Positions 26,910-36,378 of a stretch of DNA of 64,000 nucleotides are shown here, piece after piece (within the stretch, counting starts at the first letter, position 1; each line of letters begins with the position of its first letter). The DNA is from Streptomyces sp. SAI-127 (GTDB taxonomy: Bacteria > Actinomycetota > Actinomycetes > Streptomycetales > Streptomycetaceae), in contig NZ_JARXYJ010000001.1 in assembly GCF_029894425.1 (NCBI RefSeq), positions 4,464,001-4,528,000 of the forward strand, given 5' to 3'. A model generated the notes under the pieces. The model made no database searches, was not told the DNA's origin, and saw only the letters and a program-made list of their open reading frames with translations. Position numbers and translations under genes: made by a program.

Positions 26910-27320
26910 TCACCCCTGCTCAGAGCCCCTCTTCCGCGCGTCGTACACCTCCCGCGCCTCCTGCACCGCAGCCATCCTCCTCGCGGTCCACTCCGCCAGC
27001 CCGCGCACCTGTTCCGCCGCCTCGCGGCCGAGGTCGGTCAGCGAGTAGTCGACCCTCGGGGGGATCACCGGCTTGGCGTCCCGGTGGACCAGGCCGTCCC
27101 GCTCCAGGGTCTGGAGGGTCTGGGTCAGCATCTTCTCGCTGACGTCGCGGCCGAAGCCGCCGATCGCCCGGCGGAGTTCGCTGAAGCGGTGCGGGCGGTC
27201 GAGGAGCTGGATCAGGACCAGGACGCCCCATCGGCTCGTCACGTGTTCCAGGACGAGGCGGTGGGGGCACATCGCCTCGCCCGACATCTCCAGGGTCTTC
27301 ATCTGAGCACTTACTGCCAT
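26910..27320 (-). CDS. HxlR-family transcriptional regulator
   Basis: The 136-residue protein is a winged-helix HxlR regulator: CPHRLVLEHVTSRWGVLVLIQLLDRPHRFSELRRAIGG, then DVSEKMLTQTLQTLERDGLVHRD and VDYSLTDLGREAAEQV. A cysteine at residue 18 (MSGEAMCPHR) corresponds to the position used for aldehyde or quinone sensing in some HxlR members. It is divergently transcribed from an NmrA-type oxidoreductase gene, and a perfect dyad lies between the two, the usual autoregulated arrangement. Confidence 0.92.
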   Translation of the reverse strand: MAVSAQMKTLEMSGEAMCPHRLVLEHVTSRWGVLVLIQLLDRPHRFSELRRAIGGFGRDVSEKMLTQTLQTLERDGLVHRDAKPVIPPRVDYSLTDLGREAAEQVRGLAEWTARRMAAVQEAREVYDARKRGSEQG

Positions 27321-27323
27321 GCC

Positions 27324-27348
27324 AGTACCTTACTTCAAAGTGGGTACT
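27324..27348. promoter_or_regulatory. Candidate HxlR operator
   Basis: AGTACC (27324-27329) and GGTACT (27343-27348) form a perfect dyad with a 13-base centre. It starts four bases upstream of the HxlR start and 64 bases before the oxidoreductase start, where a repressor of both genes would bind. Confidence 0.65.
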
Positions 27349-27411
27349 TTCGCAGAGTTAGCGCTTCACCTATGGTTAGTGGCACCGCACCCCACAAGGA
27401 GATCGCACATC

Positions 27412-28266
27412 ATGAGCATCGTCGTCACCGGAGCCACCGGACACCTCGGCCGCCACGTCGTCGAGCAGCTGCTCGAGAAGGTCCCGGCCGAGCAGATCAC
27501 CGCCGTCGTCCGCACCCCGGAGAAGGCCGCCGGCCTCGCCGCCAAGGGCGTGAAGATAGCGGTCGCCGACTACAACAGCCCCGAGACCTTCGACAAGGTC
27601 TTCGCGGCCGGCGACAAGGTGCTGCTGATCTCCGGCAACGAGTTCGACAAGGGACGCCCCGCCCAGCACCAGGTCGTCATCGACGCCGCCAAGGCCGCGG
27701 ACGTGGCCCTCCTCGCGTACACCAGCGCCCCGGGCAGCCTCACGGCCGCGCTCGCGGACGACCACCGGGCCACCGAGGAGGCCCTCCTCGCCTCCGGCGT
27801 GACCTACTCGCTGCTGCGCAACGGCTGGTACAACGAGAACTACACCGAGAACCTCGCCCCCGTCCTGGAGCACGGTGCCGTGGTACAGGCCGCCGGCGAC
27901 GGTCGCGTCTCCTCCGCCTCGCGCGCCGACTACGCGGCCGCCGCCGTGGCCGTGCTGACCGGCGAGGGACACGAGAACACGACGTACGAGCTGGGCGGCG
28001 ACGAGCCCTGGGGCTTCGCGGAGTACGCGGCCGAGCTCAGCAAGCAGACCGGCAAGGAGATCGCCTACAACGCCGTCTCCGTCGAGGCCTACACCGGGAT
28101 CCTGACGGGCGTAGGACTGCCGGCCCCGCTCGCCGCGACCCTCGCGGGTGTCGACGCCTCCATCGAGAAGGGTGAGCTGGTCGTCTCCTCCGGTGACCTG
28201 TCCCGGCTGACCGGCCGTCCGGCCACCCCGATCGCCGAGTCGATCGCGGTCGCGCTCAAGGGCTGA
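27412..28266 (+). CDS. NmrA/SDR-type NAD(P)H oxidoreductase (quinone-oxidoreductase-2-like)
   Basis: The 284-residue protein has an atypical short-chain dehydrogenase fold. The nucleotide motif VTGATGHLGRHVVEQLL lies at the N-terminus, AVVRTPEKA gives the NADP-type specificity loop, and YTSAPGS and LRNGWYNENY mark the active-site face. It resembles NAD(P)H:quinone oxidoreductase 2 (YtfG) proteins, which detoxify quinones. That fits regulation by the divergent HxlR repressor, a common quinone/diamide-responsive pairing. The ATG at 27412 is preceded by AAGGAG. Confidence 0.88.
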   Translation: MSIVVTGATGHLGRHVVEQLLEKVPAEQITAVVRTPEKAAGLAAKGVKIAVADYNSPETFDKVFAAGDKVLLISGNEFDKGRPAQHQVVIDAAKAADVALLAYTSAPGSLTAALADDHRATEEALLASGVTYSLLRNGWYNENYTENLAPVLEHGAVVQAAGDGRVSSASRADYAAAAVAVLTGEGHENTTYELGGDEPWGFAEYAAELSKQTGKEIAYNAVSVEAYTGILTGVGLPAPLAATLAGVDASIEKGELVVSSGDLSRLTGRPATPIAESIAVALKG

Positions 28267-28295
28267 CACTCCCCAGCGGGCCCCTGGGGCCGGCA

Positions 28296-28343
28296 CCCCC
28301 GGCTGTCATGACCGTATAGCGATACGGGCATGACAGCCGGGGG
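28296..28343. terminator. Very long hairpin between the oxidoreductase gene and rarD
   Basis: CCCCCGGCTGTCATG pairs with CATGACAGCCGGGGG (15 bp), followed inward by one A/G mismatch and a 6-bp CCGTAT/ATACGG stem around an AGCG loop, 21 paired bases in all. It lies 30 bases after the upstream stop and 51 before the rarD start. A smaller CCCCAG/CTGGGG hairpin precedes it at 28271-28289. Confidence 0.75.
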
Positions 28344-28393
28344 TACTCGGCGTTACCTTCTTGCAGGCGAGGGCGGTGCGAGGAGGAGAGTCC

Positions 28394-29398
28394 GTGAAGT
28401 CGAGGGGCGAGCGGCACATAGGTCTGCTGAACGGCTTCGCCGCGTATGGCATGTGGGGTCTCGTCCCGCTCTTCTGGCCGCTGCTCAAGCCCGCCGGGGC
28501 CGCGGAGATCCTCGCCCACCGGATGGTGTGGTCGCTCGTCTTCGTCGCCGTCGCGCTCATCGTCGTACGGCGCTGGGCGTGGGCCGGTGAGCTGCTGCGG
28601 CAGCCGCGTCGGCTGGCGCTGGTCGCCGTGGCCGCCACCGTCATCACCGTCAACTGGGGCGTCTACATCTGGTCCGTGAACAGCGGACATGTCGTCGAGG
28701 CATCCCTCGGGTACTTCATCAACCCGCTCGTCACCATCGCCATGGGCGTGCTGCTGCTCAAGGAGCGGCTGCGGCCCGTGCAGTGGACGGCGGTCGGGGT
28801 GGGCGCCGCCGCCGTGCTCGTCCTCACCGTCGGATACGGCCGGCCCCCGTGGATCTCCCTCACCCTCGCCTTCTCCTTCGCCACCTACGGACTGGTCAAG
28901 AAGAAGGTGAACCTCGGCGGCGTGGAGTCGCTGGCCGCCGAGACCGCGATCCAGTTCCTGCCCGCGCTCGGCTATCTGCTGTGGCTGAGTTCGCACGGCA
29001 ACCTCAGCTTCGCCTCCGAGGGGCCGGGGCACGCGGCGCTGCTCGCCTCGACCGGCATCGTCACCGCGCTCCCCCTGGTCTGCTTCGGCGCGGCGGCGAT
29101 CCGCGTGCCGCTGTCCACGCTGGGACTGCTCCAGTACCTGGCCCCGGTCTTCCAGTTCCTGCTCGGCATCTTCTACTTCGGCGAGGCCATGCCACCCGAG
29201 CGCTGGGCCGGGTTCGCACTGGTCTGGCTGGCGTTGACGCTGCTCACCTGGGACGCCCTGCGCACCGCGCGGACGCTCAGGAGGGAGATCACCAGGCCCA
29301 GCACCACCATGACGACGGGCACCGTCAGCGCCGTACGGAAGGCGGAGAGTCTGGCCTCGGGTCCGGAGTCGCCGGCCTCGCCCAGCGCCAGGCCGTAG
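28394..29398 (+). CDS. rarD: EamA-family transporter RarD
   Basis: The 334-residue membrane protein has ten expected helices and typical RarD segments: LNGFAAYGMWGLVPLFWPLL, AHRMVWSLVFV, NWGVYIWSVNSGHVVEASLGYFINPLV, and LQYLAPVFQFLLGIFYFGEAMPPERWAGF. The substrate of RarD proteins is not firmly known. The GTG at 28394 follows AGGAGGAG. The conserved part ends near residue 300 (LRTARTLRRE). The last ~35 residues are antisense to the coding sequence of the convergent MFS gene and are not conserved-looking. The two genes overlap by 226 bases. Confidence 0.9.
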   Translation: MKSRGERHIGLLNGFAAYGMWGLVPLFWPLLKPAGAAEILAHRMVWSLVFVAVALIVVRRWAWAGELLRQPRRLALVAVAATVITVNWGVYIWSVNSGHVVEASLGYFINPLVTIAMGVLLLKERLRPVQWTAVGVGAAAVLVLTVGYGRPPWISLTLAFSFATYGLVKKKVNLGGVESLAAETAIQFLPALGYLLWLSSHGNLSFASEGPGHAALLASTGIVTALPLVCFGAAAIRVPLSTLGLLQYLAPVFQFLLGIFYFGEAMPPERWAGFALVWLALTLLTWDALRTARTLRREITRPSTTMTTGTVSAVRKAESLASGPESPASPSARP

Positions 29399-30633
29399 AC
29401 CGCCGTCACCGCGGAGATACCGATCGCCGAGCCGAACTGTGTCGCCGTGTGCAGCAGCCCGCCGGCCAGGCCCTGCTCGGACTCGGCCACCCCGTCCGTC
29501 GCCGCGATCGTCAGCGGCCCGTACGCCAGCGCGAAGGCGGTGCCCGCGATGATCAGCGTCGGGAACATCGCCAGGTAGGGCCAGTCCATGCCGACCGGCA
29601 GGAAGAGGCCGTAGGCGAGCACCGCCAGCAGGAAACCGCCGACGATCACGCGCGTGTTGCCGAAGCGGGCGACGAGCCGCGGCGTGAGGGTGGGCGCGAG
29701 GACCGCGTCACAGCCCATGATCACCAGGGCGATCGCGGTCTGCACCGAGGACCAGCCGCGCAGTTCCTGGAGATAGAGCGTCACCACGAACTGGAAGCCG
29801 AAGAAGGCGCCGACGAACAGCAGCGCCCCGAGGTCGGCCCGTACGACCGGTCCCGTGCGCAGGATCCCGAGCCGGACCAGGGGGTTCGCGGCCCTGCGTT
29901 CCACACCGACGAAGGCGGCCCCGAGCAGCAGCGCCCCGAGCCCGGACGCCGTCGTCGACCACCATGCGTCCAGGCCGTGTTCCAGGCGTACGACGGTGTA
30001 GGCGGCCAGCAGCATGGCGCCGGCGGCGGTCAGGGCGCCGAGCAGGTCGAAGCCGTGCCCGGTCGGCGTCGGGACGGGCCGGCGCGGGATCAGGCGGAAG
30101 GCCGCGAGGAGCAGGGCAGCGGCCATCAGCACGGGCGCGAAGAACACCCAGCGCCAGCCGAGCGCGGTGAGCAGGCCGCCGATCACCAGGCCGAGGGAGA
30201 AACCGCCGGCTCCGGTGCCGGCGAAGACCAGCAGGGCCTTGGTGCGCCGCGGGCCCTCCTCGTAGGAGGTGGTGATCAGGGACAGCGCGGCCGGGGTCAT
30301 GAAGGCGGAGGAGACGCCGGTGACGAAGCGGGCGACCACCAGCATCCAGCCCTCGGTCGCCAGGCCCCCGAGGCCCGAGAAGGCGAGGAAGACCGTCAGC
30401 CAGATCAGGAACATCCGGCGGCGGCCGAGCAGGTCGGCCGCGCGCCCGCCCAGGAGGGTGAAACCGGCGTAGCCGAGCACATAGGCGCTCACCACCCAGG
30501 CCGCGGTGTCGGTCGCGAGCCCCAGATCGGACCGGATCGACGGGATCGCGACGGCCATCATCGCGATGTCGGCGCCCTCCAGGAAGATCGTTCCGCACAG
30601 GACGAGCAACAGCGCCCAGGCGCGTGCACCCAT
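29173..30633 (-). CDS. MFS transporter, DHA2 (EmrB/QacA-like) type
   Basis: The 486-residue protein is a drug-exporter-type MFS permease with about 14 helices. Motif A appears as GGRAADLLGRRRMFLI and motif C as GTGAGGFSLGLVIGGLLTALGWRWVF. The last helix is TVPVVMVVLGLVISLLSV, near 29272-29330. The ~30 residues after it are antisense to the end of rarD and look acquired. ATG at 30633; a GTG two codons earlier is possible. It is divergent from the VOC gene, sharing a 97-base promoter region. Substrate unknown. Confidence 0.9.
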   Translation of the reverse strand: MGARAWALLLVLCGTIFLEGADIAMMAVAIPSIRSDLGLATDTAAWVVSAYVLGYAGFTLLGGRAADLLGRRRMFLIWLTVFLAFSGLGGLATEGWMLVVARFVTGVSSAFMTPAALSLITTSYEEGPRRTKALLVFAGTGAGGFSLGLVIGGLLTALGWRWVFFAPVLMAAALLLAAFRLIPRRPVPTPTGHGFDLLGALTAAGAMLLAAYTVVRLEHGLDAWWSTTASGLGALLLGAAFVGVERRAANPLVRLGILRTGPVVRADLGALLFVGAFFGFQFVVTLYLQELRGWSSVQTAIALVIMGCDAVLAPTLTPRLVARFGNTRVIVGGFLLAVLAYGLFLPVGMDWPYLAMFPTLIIAGTAFALAYGPLTIAATDGVAESEQGLAGGLLHTATQFGSAIGISAVTAVYGLALGEAGDSGPEARLSAFRTALTVPVVMVVLGLVISLLSVRAVRRASQVSSVNASQTSANPAQRSGGMASPK

Positions 30634-30730
30634 GACCACGCTCCCTCGGTAGGGGCTTACTCGACTGCAGACGGGCGGCGGAAGCCATTCAGGACACTAC
30701 GGGACCTGATCCGCGGCTATAAGTGGCTCC

Positions 30731-31198
30731 ATGACGCAGACCACACCCACACCCCTGCACTGGAAACTGGTCGTCGACGCCGGCGCCCCGCACGCACAGG
30801 CCGACTTCTGGGCCGCCGCTCTGCACTACGTGGTTGAGGACAACGACGCGCTCATCCAGCGGCTGCTGGAGCTCGGCGCGCTGCCGCGCGAGGCCACCGT
30901 CGAGTACCACGCGCGCCTCGCCTTCCGGGACCTGATCGCCGTACGGCATCCCGACGACCCGTACGACAAGGACAGCGGCACGGGCCTCGGCCGGCGGCTG
31001 CTGTTCCAGCGGGTGCCTGAGGCGAAGACGGTCAAGAACCGGCTCCATCTCGACGTGCACGCCGCCGACGGACAGCGGGCGGCCGAGGTCGAGCGGCTGA
31101 CGGGACTCGGGGCGAGCGTGCTGCGGGAGGTGAAGGAGCAGGGCGGCGAATGGGTGGTGATGGCGGATCCCGAGGGGAACGAGTTCTGCGTGCAATGA
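30731..31198 (+). CDS. VOC-fold (glyoxalase-like) protein
   Basis: The 155-residue protein has two halves: LHWKLVVDAGAPHAQADFWAAAL (first beta-alpha module) and NRLHLDVHAADGQRAAEVERLTGLGASVL...WVVMADPEGNEFCVQ (second). The His in LHLDVH and Glu in GNEFCV match the usual metal-ligand positions of the glyoxalase/bleomycin-resistance fold. Streptomycetes have many such short proteins of unassigned reaction. It is transcribed alone, divergent from the MFS gene. Confidence 0.88.
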   Translation: MTQTTPTPLHWKLVVDAGAPHAQADFWAAALHYVVEDNDALIQRLLELGALPREATVEYHARLAFRDLIAVRHPDDPYDKDSGTGLGRRLLFQRVPEAKTVKNRLHLDVHAADGQRAAEVERLTGLGASVLREVKEQGGEWVVMADPEGNEFCVQ

Positions 31199-31262
31199 GC
31201 CCTTGAGAGCGATGGGGTCCGTTATGCGAACAGGCGTGACCGGATTCCGCCCTTGACGGTGA

Positions 31263-32300
<1,038 letters not shown>

Positions 32301-32314
32301 CACGGCTTCCCGGG

Positions 32315-33781
32315 CTACTGGTCGGCCTTCCGTGCGCGTTCCGCGAGGCGGAGCATGCGGGCGCGGGCCGACTCCAGCTTGTCGGGGTCCTCGGCCGCCG
32401 GGCCTTCTCCGGCGGCCAGGTCCGTCCACAGGGTGAGCAGGTCGCGTCCGAGTTCCAGACCCCGCAGCGGATCCCGTACGGCCTTCCACGCGGTGGCCGC
32501 GCTGTGCACGTTGCCGTAGGCCGCCTCGGCGTCTCCGGCGCGGTGGTGGATGTCGGCCAGTTCGAGGGAGATCTCCGCGGCCCGGACCGGCTCTCCGCCC
32601 AAGTAGGCGATGTACGCGGCGAGTTCACGCACCCGCAGCACGTCGGGATGCTCGGCGCCCAGGGTCTCGGACGCCTCACCGACCACCCGCTCGGCCAACT
32701 CGGCGGCAACGTCCGTCCGCCCCTCCCGCACCGCCTCACTGATCCGCCCGACGGGTTCCGCGAGAACGGCGCCGTCCTCCACCACCAGCCCCTCCCCCAG
32801 CACGGCCTCGGCCACGGCGTCGAACCCTCGCACGGGGGTCGGCTTGGGACCGGGGTCGTCCAGGAGGGGGACGGGATCGATGAGCGGGGCGGCGGGACGA
32901 GAGGCGGGCGACGCCGACGGGAGCGGCTGCGGAACAGCGGCGAAACCGGCCGAGGGCAGGGGCTTGGGCGCGGACACCGGCGCCGAGTCGCTTGTCGGCT
33001 GTGGGGTGGGGACGGCGTCCGACGGCGGCGGTACGGGGGTCGGGACTGTGTCCGACGGCGGCGGGTCGGAAGTGGGGACGGCGTCCGACGGCGGGGCCGG
33101 TGTCGGGCCGGGGCCGGGCTCCGGCAGGGACCTGGGGGCGTAGGCGAAGTCGGTCGGTGACAGCGGGGCGGGGGTCGGGCTCGTGTCCATGACGGGCGGC
33201 GGGCCGAACTCGCCCGTCGGGGGTGCGACCGTCCCGGGGGGCTGAGCCGGAGCCGGGCCGGTGCGCCGAGGGTGCGGCAACTGTCGTAGGACCTGGGTCG
33301 GGGACGGTTCGGCGTCCGCCGGCTGCGGCTCGGGCAGGTTCCGCAGCCGGAACGTGGGAGCCGGATCCCGCGCGGGCTCGTCGAGTGACCCCGGGAGCTG
33401 AGGGGACTCCTCGTGCGGGCCGGCGCCCGCGGACGGCCAGGGCTTCTCCGCGGGCTCCTCGCTCCCGGCGAGCGGCGGACCCTCCGGGGCAGCCATCAGT
33501 ACCGGCTCCGCGGTGAAGCGGCTGGAGCCGTCCGTCGTGACCTCCAGCGGGACCACGTACCCGATGCGGGCGTCGTGGACCGTGGCGTGGACGGGCCGGC
33601 CACTGGAGAGGGCGAGATGGTGGAGGTGGGTCAGGACGGTCTGGTGGAGTTCCTCGCCGGGCGGGGCGGTGACCGCTGTTCCGGCCACCGTCGCGGACTC
33701 ACCCGTCAGGGGGACGCGGACGTCGATCGGGGTCGCACCCCGCTGCTGGTCGCGCTTCTTTTCGCGGCTGAGTCGAGACAT
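32315..33781 (-). CDS. Proline-rich protein with C-terminal TPR-like repeats
   Basis: The 488-residue protein has three parts. Residues ~10-100 form a small domain (DVRVPLTGESATV...VHDARIGYVVPLEVT). Residues ~100-330 are a Pro/Ser/Ala-rich linker with repeats such as PPSDAVPT and PPPSDTVPT. Residues ~340-485 are helical TPR-like units (EAVREGRTDVAAELAERVVGEASETLGAEHPDVLRV, EISLELADIHHRAGDAEAAYGNV). The ALE-HPD pattern is typical of TPR proteins found near secretion or signalling genes. The ATG at 33781 was preferred over a GTG four codons upstream. It is divergent from the DUF6668-like gene, which it may serve; function unknown. Confidence 0.75.
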   Translation of the reverse strand: MSRLSREKKRDQQRGATPIDVRVPLTGESATVAGTAVTAPPGEELHQTVLTHLHHLALSSGRPVHATVHDARIGYVVPLEVTTDGSSRFTAEPVLMAAPEGPPLAGSEEPAEKPWPSAGAGPHEESPQLPGSLDEPARDPAPTFRLRNLPEPQPADAEPSPTQVLRQLPHPRRTGPAPAQPPGTVAPPTGEFGPPPVMDTSPTPAPLSPTDFAYAPRSLPEPGPGPTPAPPSDAVPTSDPPPSDTVPTPVPPPSDAVPTPQPTSDSAPVSAPKPLPSAGFAAVPQPLPSASPASRPAAPLIDPVPLLDDPGPKPTPVRGFDAVAEAVLGEGLVVEDGAVLAEPVGRISEAVREGRTDVAAELAERVVGEASETLGAEHPDVLRVRELAAYIAYLGGEPVRAAEISLELADIHHRAGDAEAAYGNVHSAATAWKAVRDPLRGLELGRDLLTLWTDLAAGEGPAAEDPDKLESARARMLRLAERARKADQ

Positions 33782-33922
33782 CTCATCCCTCACGGTCGTG
33801 CACGTACTGTCGAGTCTCTCCGCTCGCCCCCGGTTCTCACGTCACCGTGATGTCACAGGCCTGTCCCAGCAGGTGGAGGGCGAGTGGGATGACAGGGTCG
33901 GGGCGCGGGCAGGCGGACCGAC

Positions 33923-34402
33923 GTGCGGCGAGAGGCGGAGAGTGTGCAGCAGGGGCCGGAGATCTGGATCCGGGGGCCGGTGGCCCCGCCCGGGAGGCGG
34001 TTCGCGTGGGTCGGCACCCATGGCGGCGCGGGCGTCTCCACCCTGGCGGCCGTCTACGGCGGCCACGACAGCGGACGCGACTGGCCGGGCCCCGGTGCTC
34101 CGACCTCCGTCCTGCTCGTCGCCCGCACGCACGCCGCGGGTCTGCTCGCCGCCCGCCGCGGCCTGGAGCTCTTCCGGCGCGGTGAGCACCCGCCCGGGCT
34201 CGACCTCGACGCCGTCGTCCTCGTCGCGGACGCACCGGGCCGACTCCCGCGCCCGCTCGCCCGGCAGCTCAAGGAGATCGAGTCCACGGTGGACGTGTAC
34301 CGCGTGCCCTGGGTCCCCGCGTGGCGCCTCGGTGACGTGAGCGGAACCCCGCCTCGCGGAACCGAGGCGCTGATCCGGCTCACCCGGGCCGCCTCCCCGT
34401 GA
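33923..34402 (+). CDS. DUF6668-like protein with a degenerate P-loop
   Basis: The 159-residue protein has [35 protein letters not shown] near its start, which looks like a ParA/MinD-type Walker A loop whose invariant lysine is replaced (HGGAGVSTL). [11 protein letters not shown] and [12 protein letters not shown] follow at the positions of the other nucleotide-site strands. I assign it to DUF6668-type proteins from memory. Whether it binds nucleotide is doubtful without the lysine. The GTG at 33923 could be replaced by one at 33944. Its stop overlaps the amidase start (GTGA), so the two are coupled. Confidence 0.65.
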   Translation: MRREAESVQQGPEIWIRGPVAPPGRRFAWVGTHGGAGVSTLAAVYGGHDSGRDWPGPGAPTSVLLVARTHAAGLLAARRGLELFRRGEHPPGLDLDAVVLVADAPGRLPRPLARQLKEIESTVDVYRVPWVPAWRLGDVSGTPPRGTEALIRLTRAASP

Positions 34403-35685
34403 CGGCCGACGACTCCGACCTGGCCTTCCTCTCCGCCCGGGACATCGCTTCAGCGGTACGTGCCCGCTCGCTGCGGGCCGTCGACGTCGTCGCCCTGGCC
34501 CTGGAGCGGATCCGGCGGGTGGATCCGCAGCTGTGCGCGTTCGCCGAGGTGTGGGAGGAGGAGGGGCTACGGCGGGCACGCGAGGTCGACCTCCGTGTCG
34601 ACGCGGGTGAGCGGCCGCCGCTCGCCGGGGTGCCGCTCGGGGTGAAGGGTCGGCACGGGCTGCGCGGCGCGGCACCGCTCCTCGCGGCCGGATGCGTCCC
34701 GGTCGGCGCGACCTCCGTGCCCGGTCCCGGAACTCCCTGGCAGACCTGGGGACTCGGCGCCCACGGCCGTACCGTGAACCCCTGGCGCGCCGACCGTACC
34801 CCGGGCGGCTCCTCGGCGGGCTCCGCGGCCGCGGTGGCCGCGGGACTCGTCCCGATGGCGACGGGGAGCGACGGGGCGGGGTCGGTACGGATCCCGGCGG
34901 CGTGGTGCGGGGTGATCGGCCTGAAGACCACGAACTCCGGCCGCTTGGCTACCGATACCGATGCCGATACCGAGTCGGACGCCGATAACGACCGCACGAT
35001 CACCCGCTCAGGCTCCCTCGGCGCCAACTCCGGCCGGCCCAACCTCACCACCCCCGGCATCCTCGCCCGCCACGCCGCCGACGCCGCCGCCTACTGGCAC
35101 GCGATCTCTGCCGACGGGGAGGGGGACGGGGACGGGGACCTGTATGGCCACGGGGCCATTTACGGGGACGGGGGCCTCACCGAACCCCCCGCCGCCCTTC
35201 CCTTCACCGCCGTCTGGTCCCCCGATCTCGGCTTCGCCGACCCCGACCCCGACATCGTCCGGATCACCCGCGCGGCGGCCGGGCGGCTGGCCGACGCCGG
35301 TGTCGTACGGCTGGCTCCGCCCCGCACCCCCCTCCGCCTGCACGACCCCGCCCCCGCCTGGCTCGCCCTGCGCACCCCCGGTTCCGACCTGCGGGACGCC
35401 GACCGGATCCGGGCCGCCAACGACCATCGCCTCCACGAGCTCTTCGACCACACCGACCTGCTGCTGACGCCCACGACCCCCCATCCGCCGCACGGTCACG
35501 AAGGCCCTGGTGAGCGCTACTCCACCGCCCTCACCTGGGCGTTCAACCTCAGCGGGCACCCGGCACTCAGCCTCCCGGCCGGCCTCGGCCCCGACGGCTG
35601 CCCGGTCGGACTGCAGCTCGTGGCCCGGCACGGCGGCGAAGCGCTGCTGCTGGAGGTGGCGCGGGCGGCACCGGCGTACATCTGA
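34399..35685 (+). CDS. Amidase-signature family protein
   Basis: The 428-residue protein has the amidase-signature catalytic set: K83 in [11 protein letters not shown], the serine loop [18 protein letters not shown] (S138/S139) and the nucleophile S162 in [19 protein letters not shown]. The signature tolerates small changes (A for the usual G in GGSSGGS). It is somewhat shorter than typical amidases (450-500 residues). Two low-complexity acidic stretches, around residues 185-197 and 235-255, look like simple-repeat insertions. Start is a GTG overlapping the upstream stop. Substrate is not predictable. Confidence 0.85.
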   Translation: MTADDSDLAFLSARDIASAVRARSLRAVDVVALALERIRRVDPQLCAFAEVWEEEGLRRAREVDLRVDAGERPPLAGVPLGVKGRHGLRGAAPLLAAGCVPVGATSVPGPGTPWQTWGLGAHGRTVNPWRADRTPGGSSAGSAAAVAAGLVPMATGSDGAGSVRIPAAWCGVIGLKTTNSGRLATDTDADTESDADNDRTITRSGSLGANSGRPNLTTPGILARHAADAAAYWHAISADGEGDGDGDLYGHGAIYGDGGLTEPPAALPFTAVWSPDLGFADPDPDIVRITRAAAGRLADAGVVRLAPPRTPLRLHDPAPAWLALRTPGSDLRDADRIRAANDHRLHELFDHTDLLLTPTTPHPPHGHEGPGERYSTALTWAFNLSGHPALSLPAGLGPDGCPVGLQLVARHGGEALLLEVARAAPAYI

Positions 35686-35707
35686 GGCTCACCCCTGGAC
35701 AGGTAAT

Positions 35708-35734
35708 TGCGCACGCATATAATGCATGTGCGAG
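35708..35734. promoter_or_regulatory. Promoter-like TATAAT inside an imperfect dyad before the FMN reductase
   Basis: CGCAC-GCAT...ATGCATGTGCG forms an imperfect dyad, with a consensus TATAAT at 35718-35723 in its centre. A good -35 box is not obvious. The location, about 55-80 bases before the reductase ATG, fits a promoter with an overlapping repressor site. Confidence 0.45.
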
Positions 35735-35787
35735 TATTTGACGTACGCCGATCACCGCCATCTCCGCCGATCATCCGAGGGATCTCC

Positions 35788-36378
35788 ATGACACGCCGTT
35801 TCCTGTTCGTGCTCGGCAGCAGCCGCAGCGACGGCAACACCGAGCTGCTGGCCCGCCGGGCCGCCGAGCAACTGCCCCCTGATGTCGAGCAGCAGTGGAT
35901 CGACCTCACGGAGCGCCCGTTGCCCGACTTCGAGGACCTCCGCCACGACACCGACCACGTGCGTCCGACGATCGGCAACACGGCGCTGCTGTTCGATGCG
36001 ACGCTCGCGGCGACGGACATCGTGATCGCTTCTCCGCTGTACTGGTACTCGGTCTCCGCCCACGTCAAGCGCTACCTGGACCACTGGGCCGGCTGGCTGC
36101 GCACTCCGGGCGTCGAGTTCAAGGCGACCATGGCGGGGCGCACGCTGTGGGGGGTCACCGCGCTGGCCCACGAGGAGGCCGAGGTCGCCGACCCGCTGGT
36201 CGGCACCCTCAACAACTCGGCCGCGTACATGGGCATGCGCTTCGGCGGGGTGCTGCTCGGCAACGGCAGCAAGCCCGGTGACGTGCTGAGGGACACCGAG
36301 GCCCTCGCCCGCGCGAAGACGTTCTTCGAGCAGGAGGCCCCGCTCGCGCGGTTCCCCTATGAACAGCTCACGCCGTGA
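35788..36378 (+). CDS. NADPH-dependent FMN reductase / flavodoxin-fold protein
   Basis: The 196-residue protein has the flavin phosphate-binding loop GSSRSDGNTELLARRAAEQL at the N-terminus and IVIASPLYWYSVSAHVKRYLDHW, the second flavin contact of the NAD(P)H:FMN reductase family. Such enzymes reduce FMN or quinones, or act on drugs. The ATG at 35788 gives the start directly before the first strand; an upstream in-frame extension is unlikely. Its stop overlaps the end of the convergent ABC permease gene by 11 bases. Confidence 0.87.
   Translation: MTRRFLFVLGSSRSDGNTELLARRAAEQLPPDVEQQWIDLTERPLPDFEDLRHDTDHVRPTIGNTALLFDATLAATDIVIASPLYWYSVSAHVKRYLDHWAGWLRTPGVEFKATMAGRTLWGVTALAHEEAEVADPLVGTLNNSAAYMGMRFGGVLLGNGSKPGDVLRDTEALARAKTFFEQEAPLARFPYEQLTP

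Noticed and set aside
28783..30837. A 684-residue + frame over the rarD/MFS region
   Set aside because: It is another frame of rarD and the antisense of the MFS gene; no motif.
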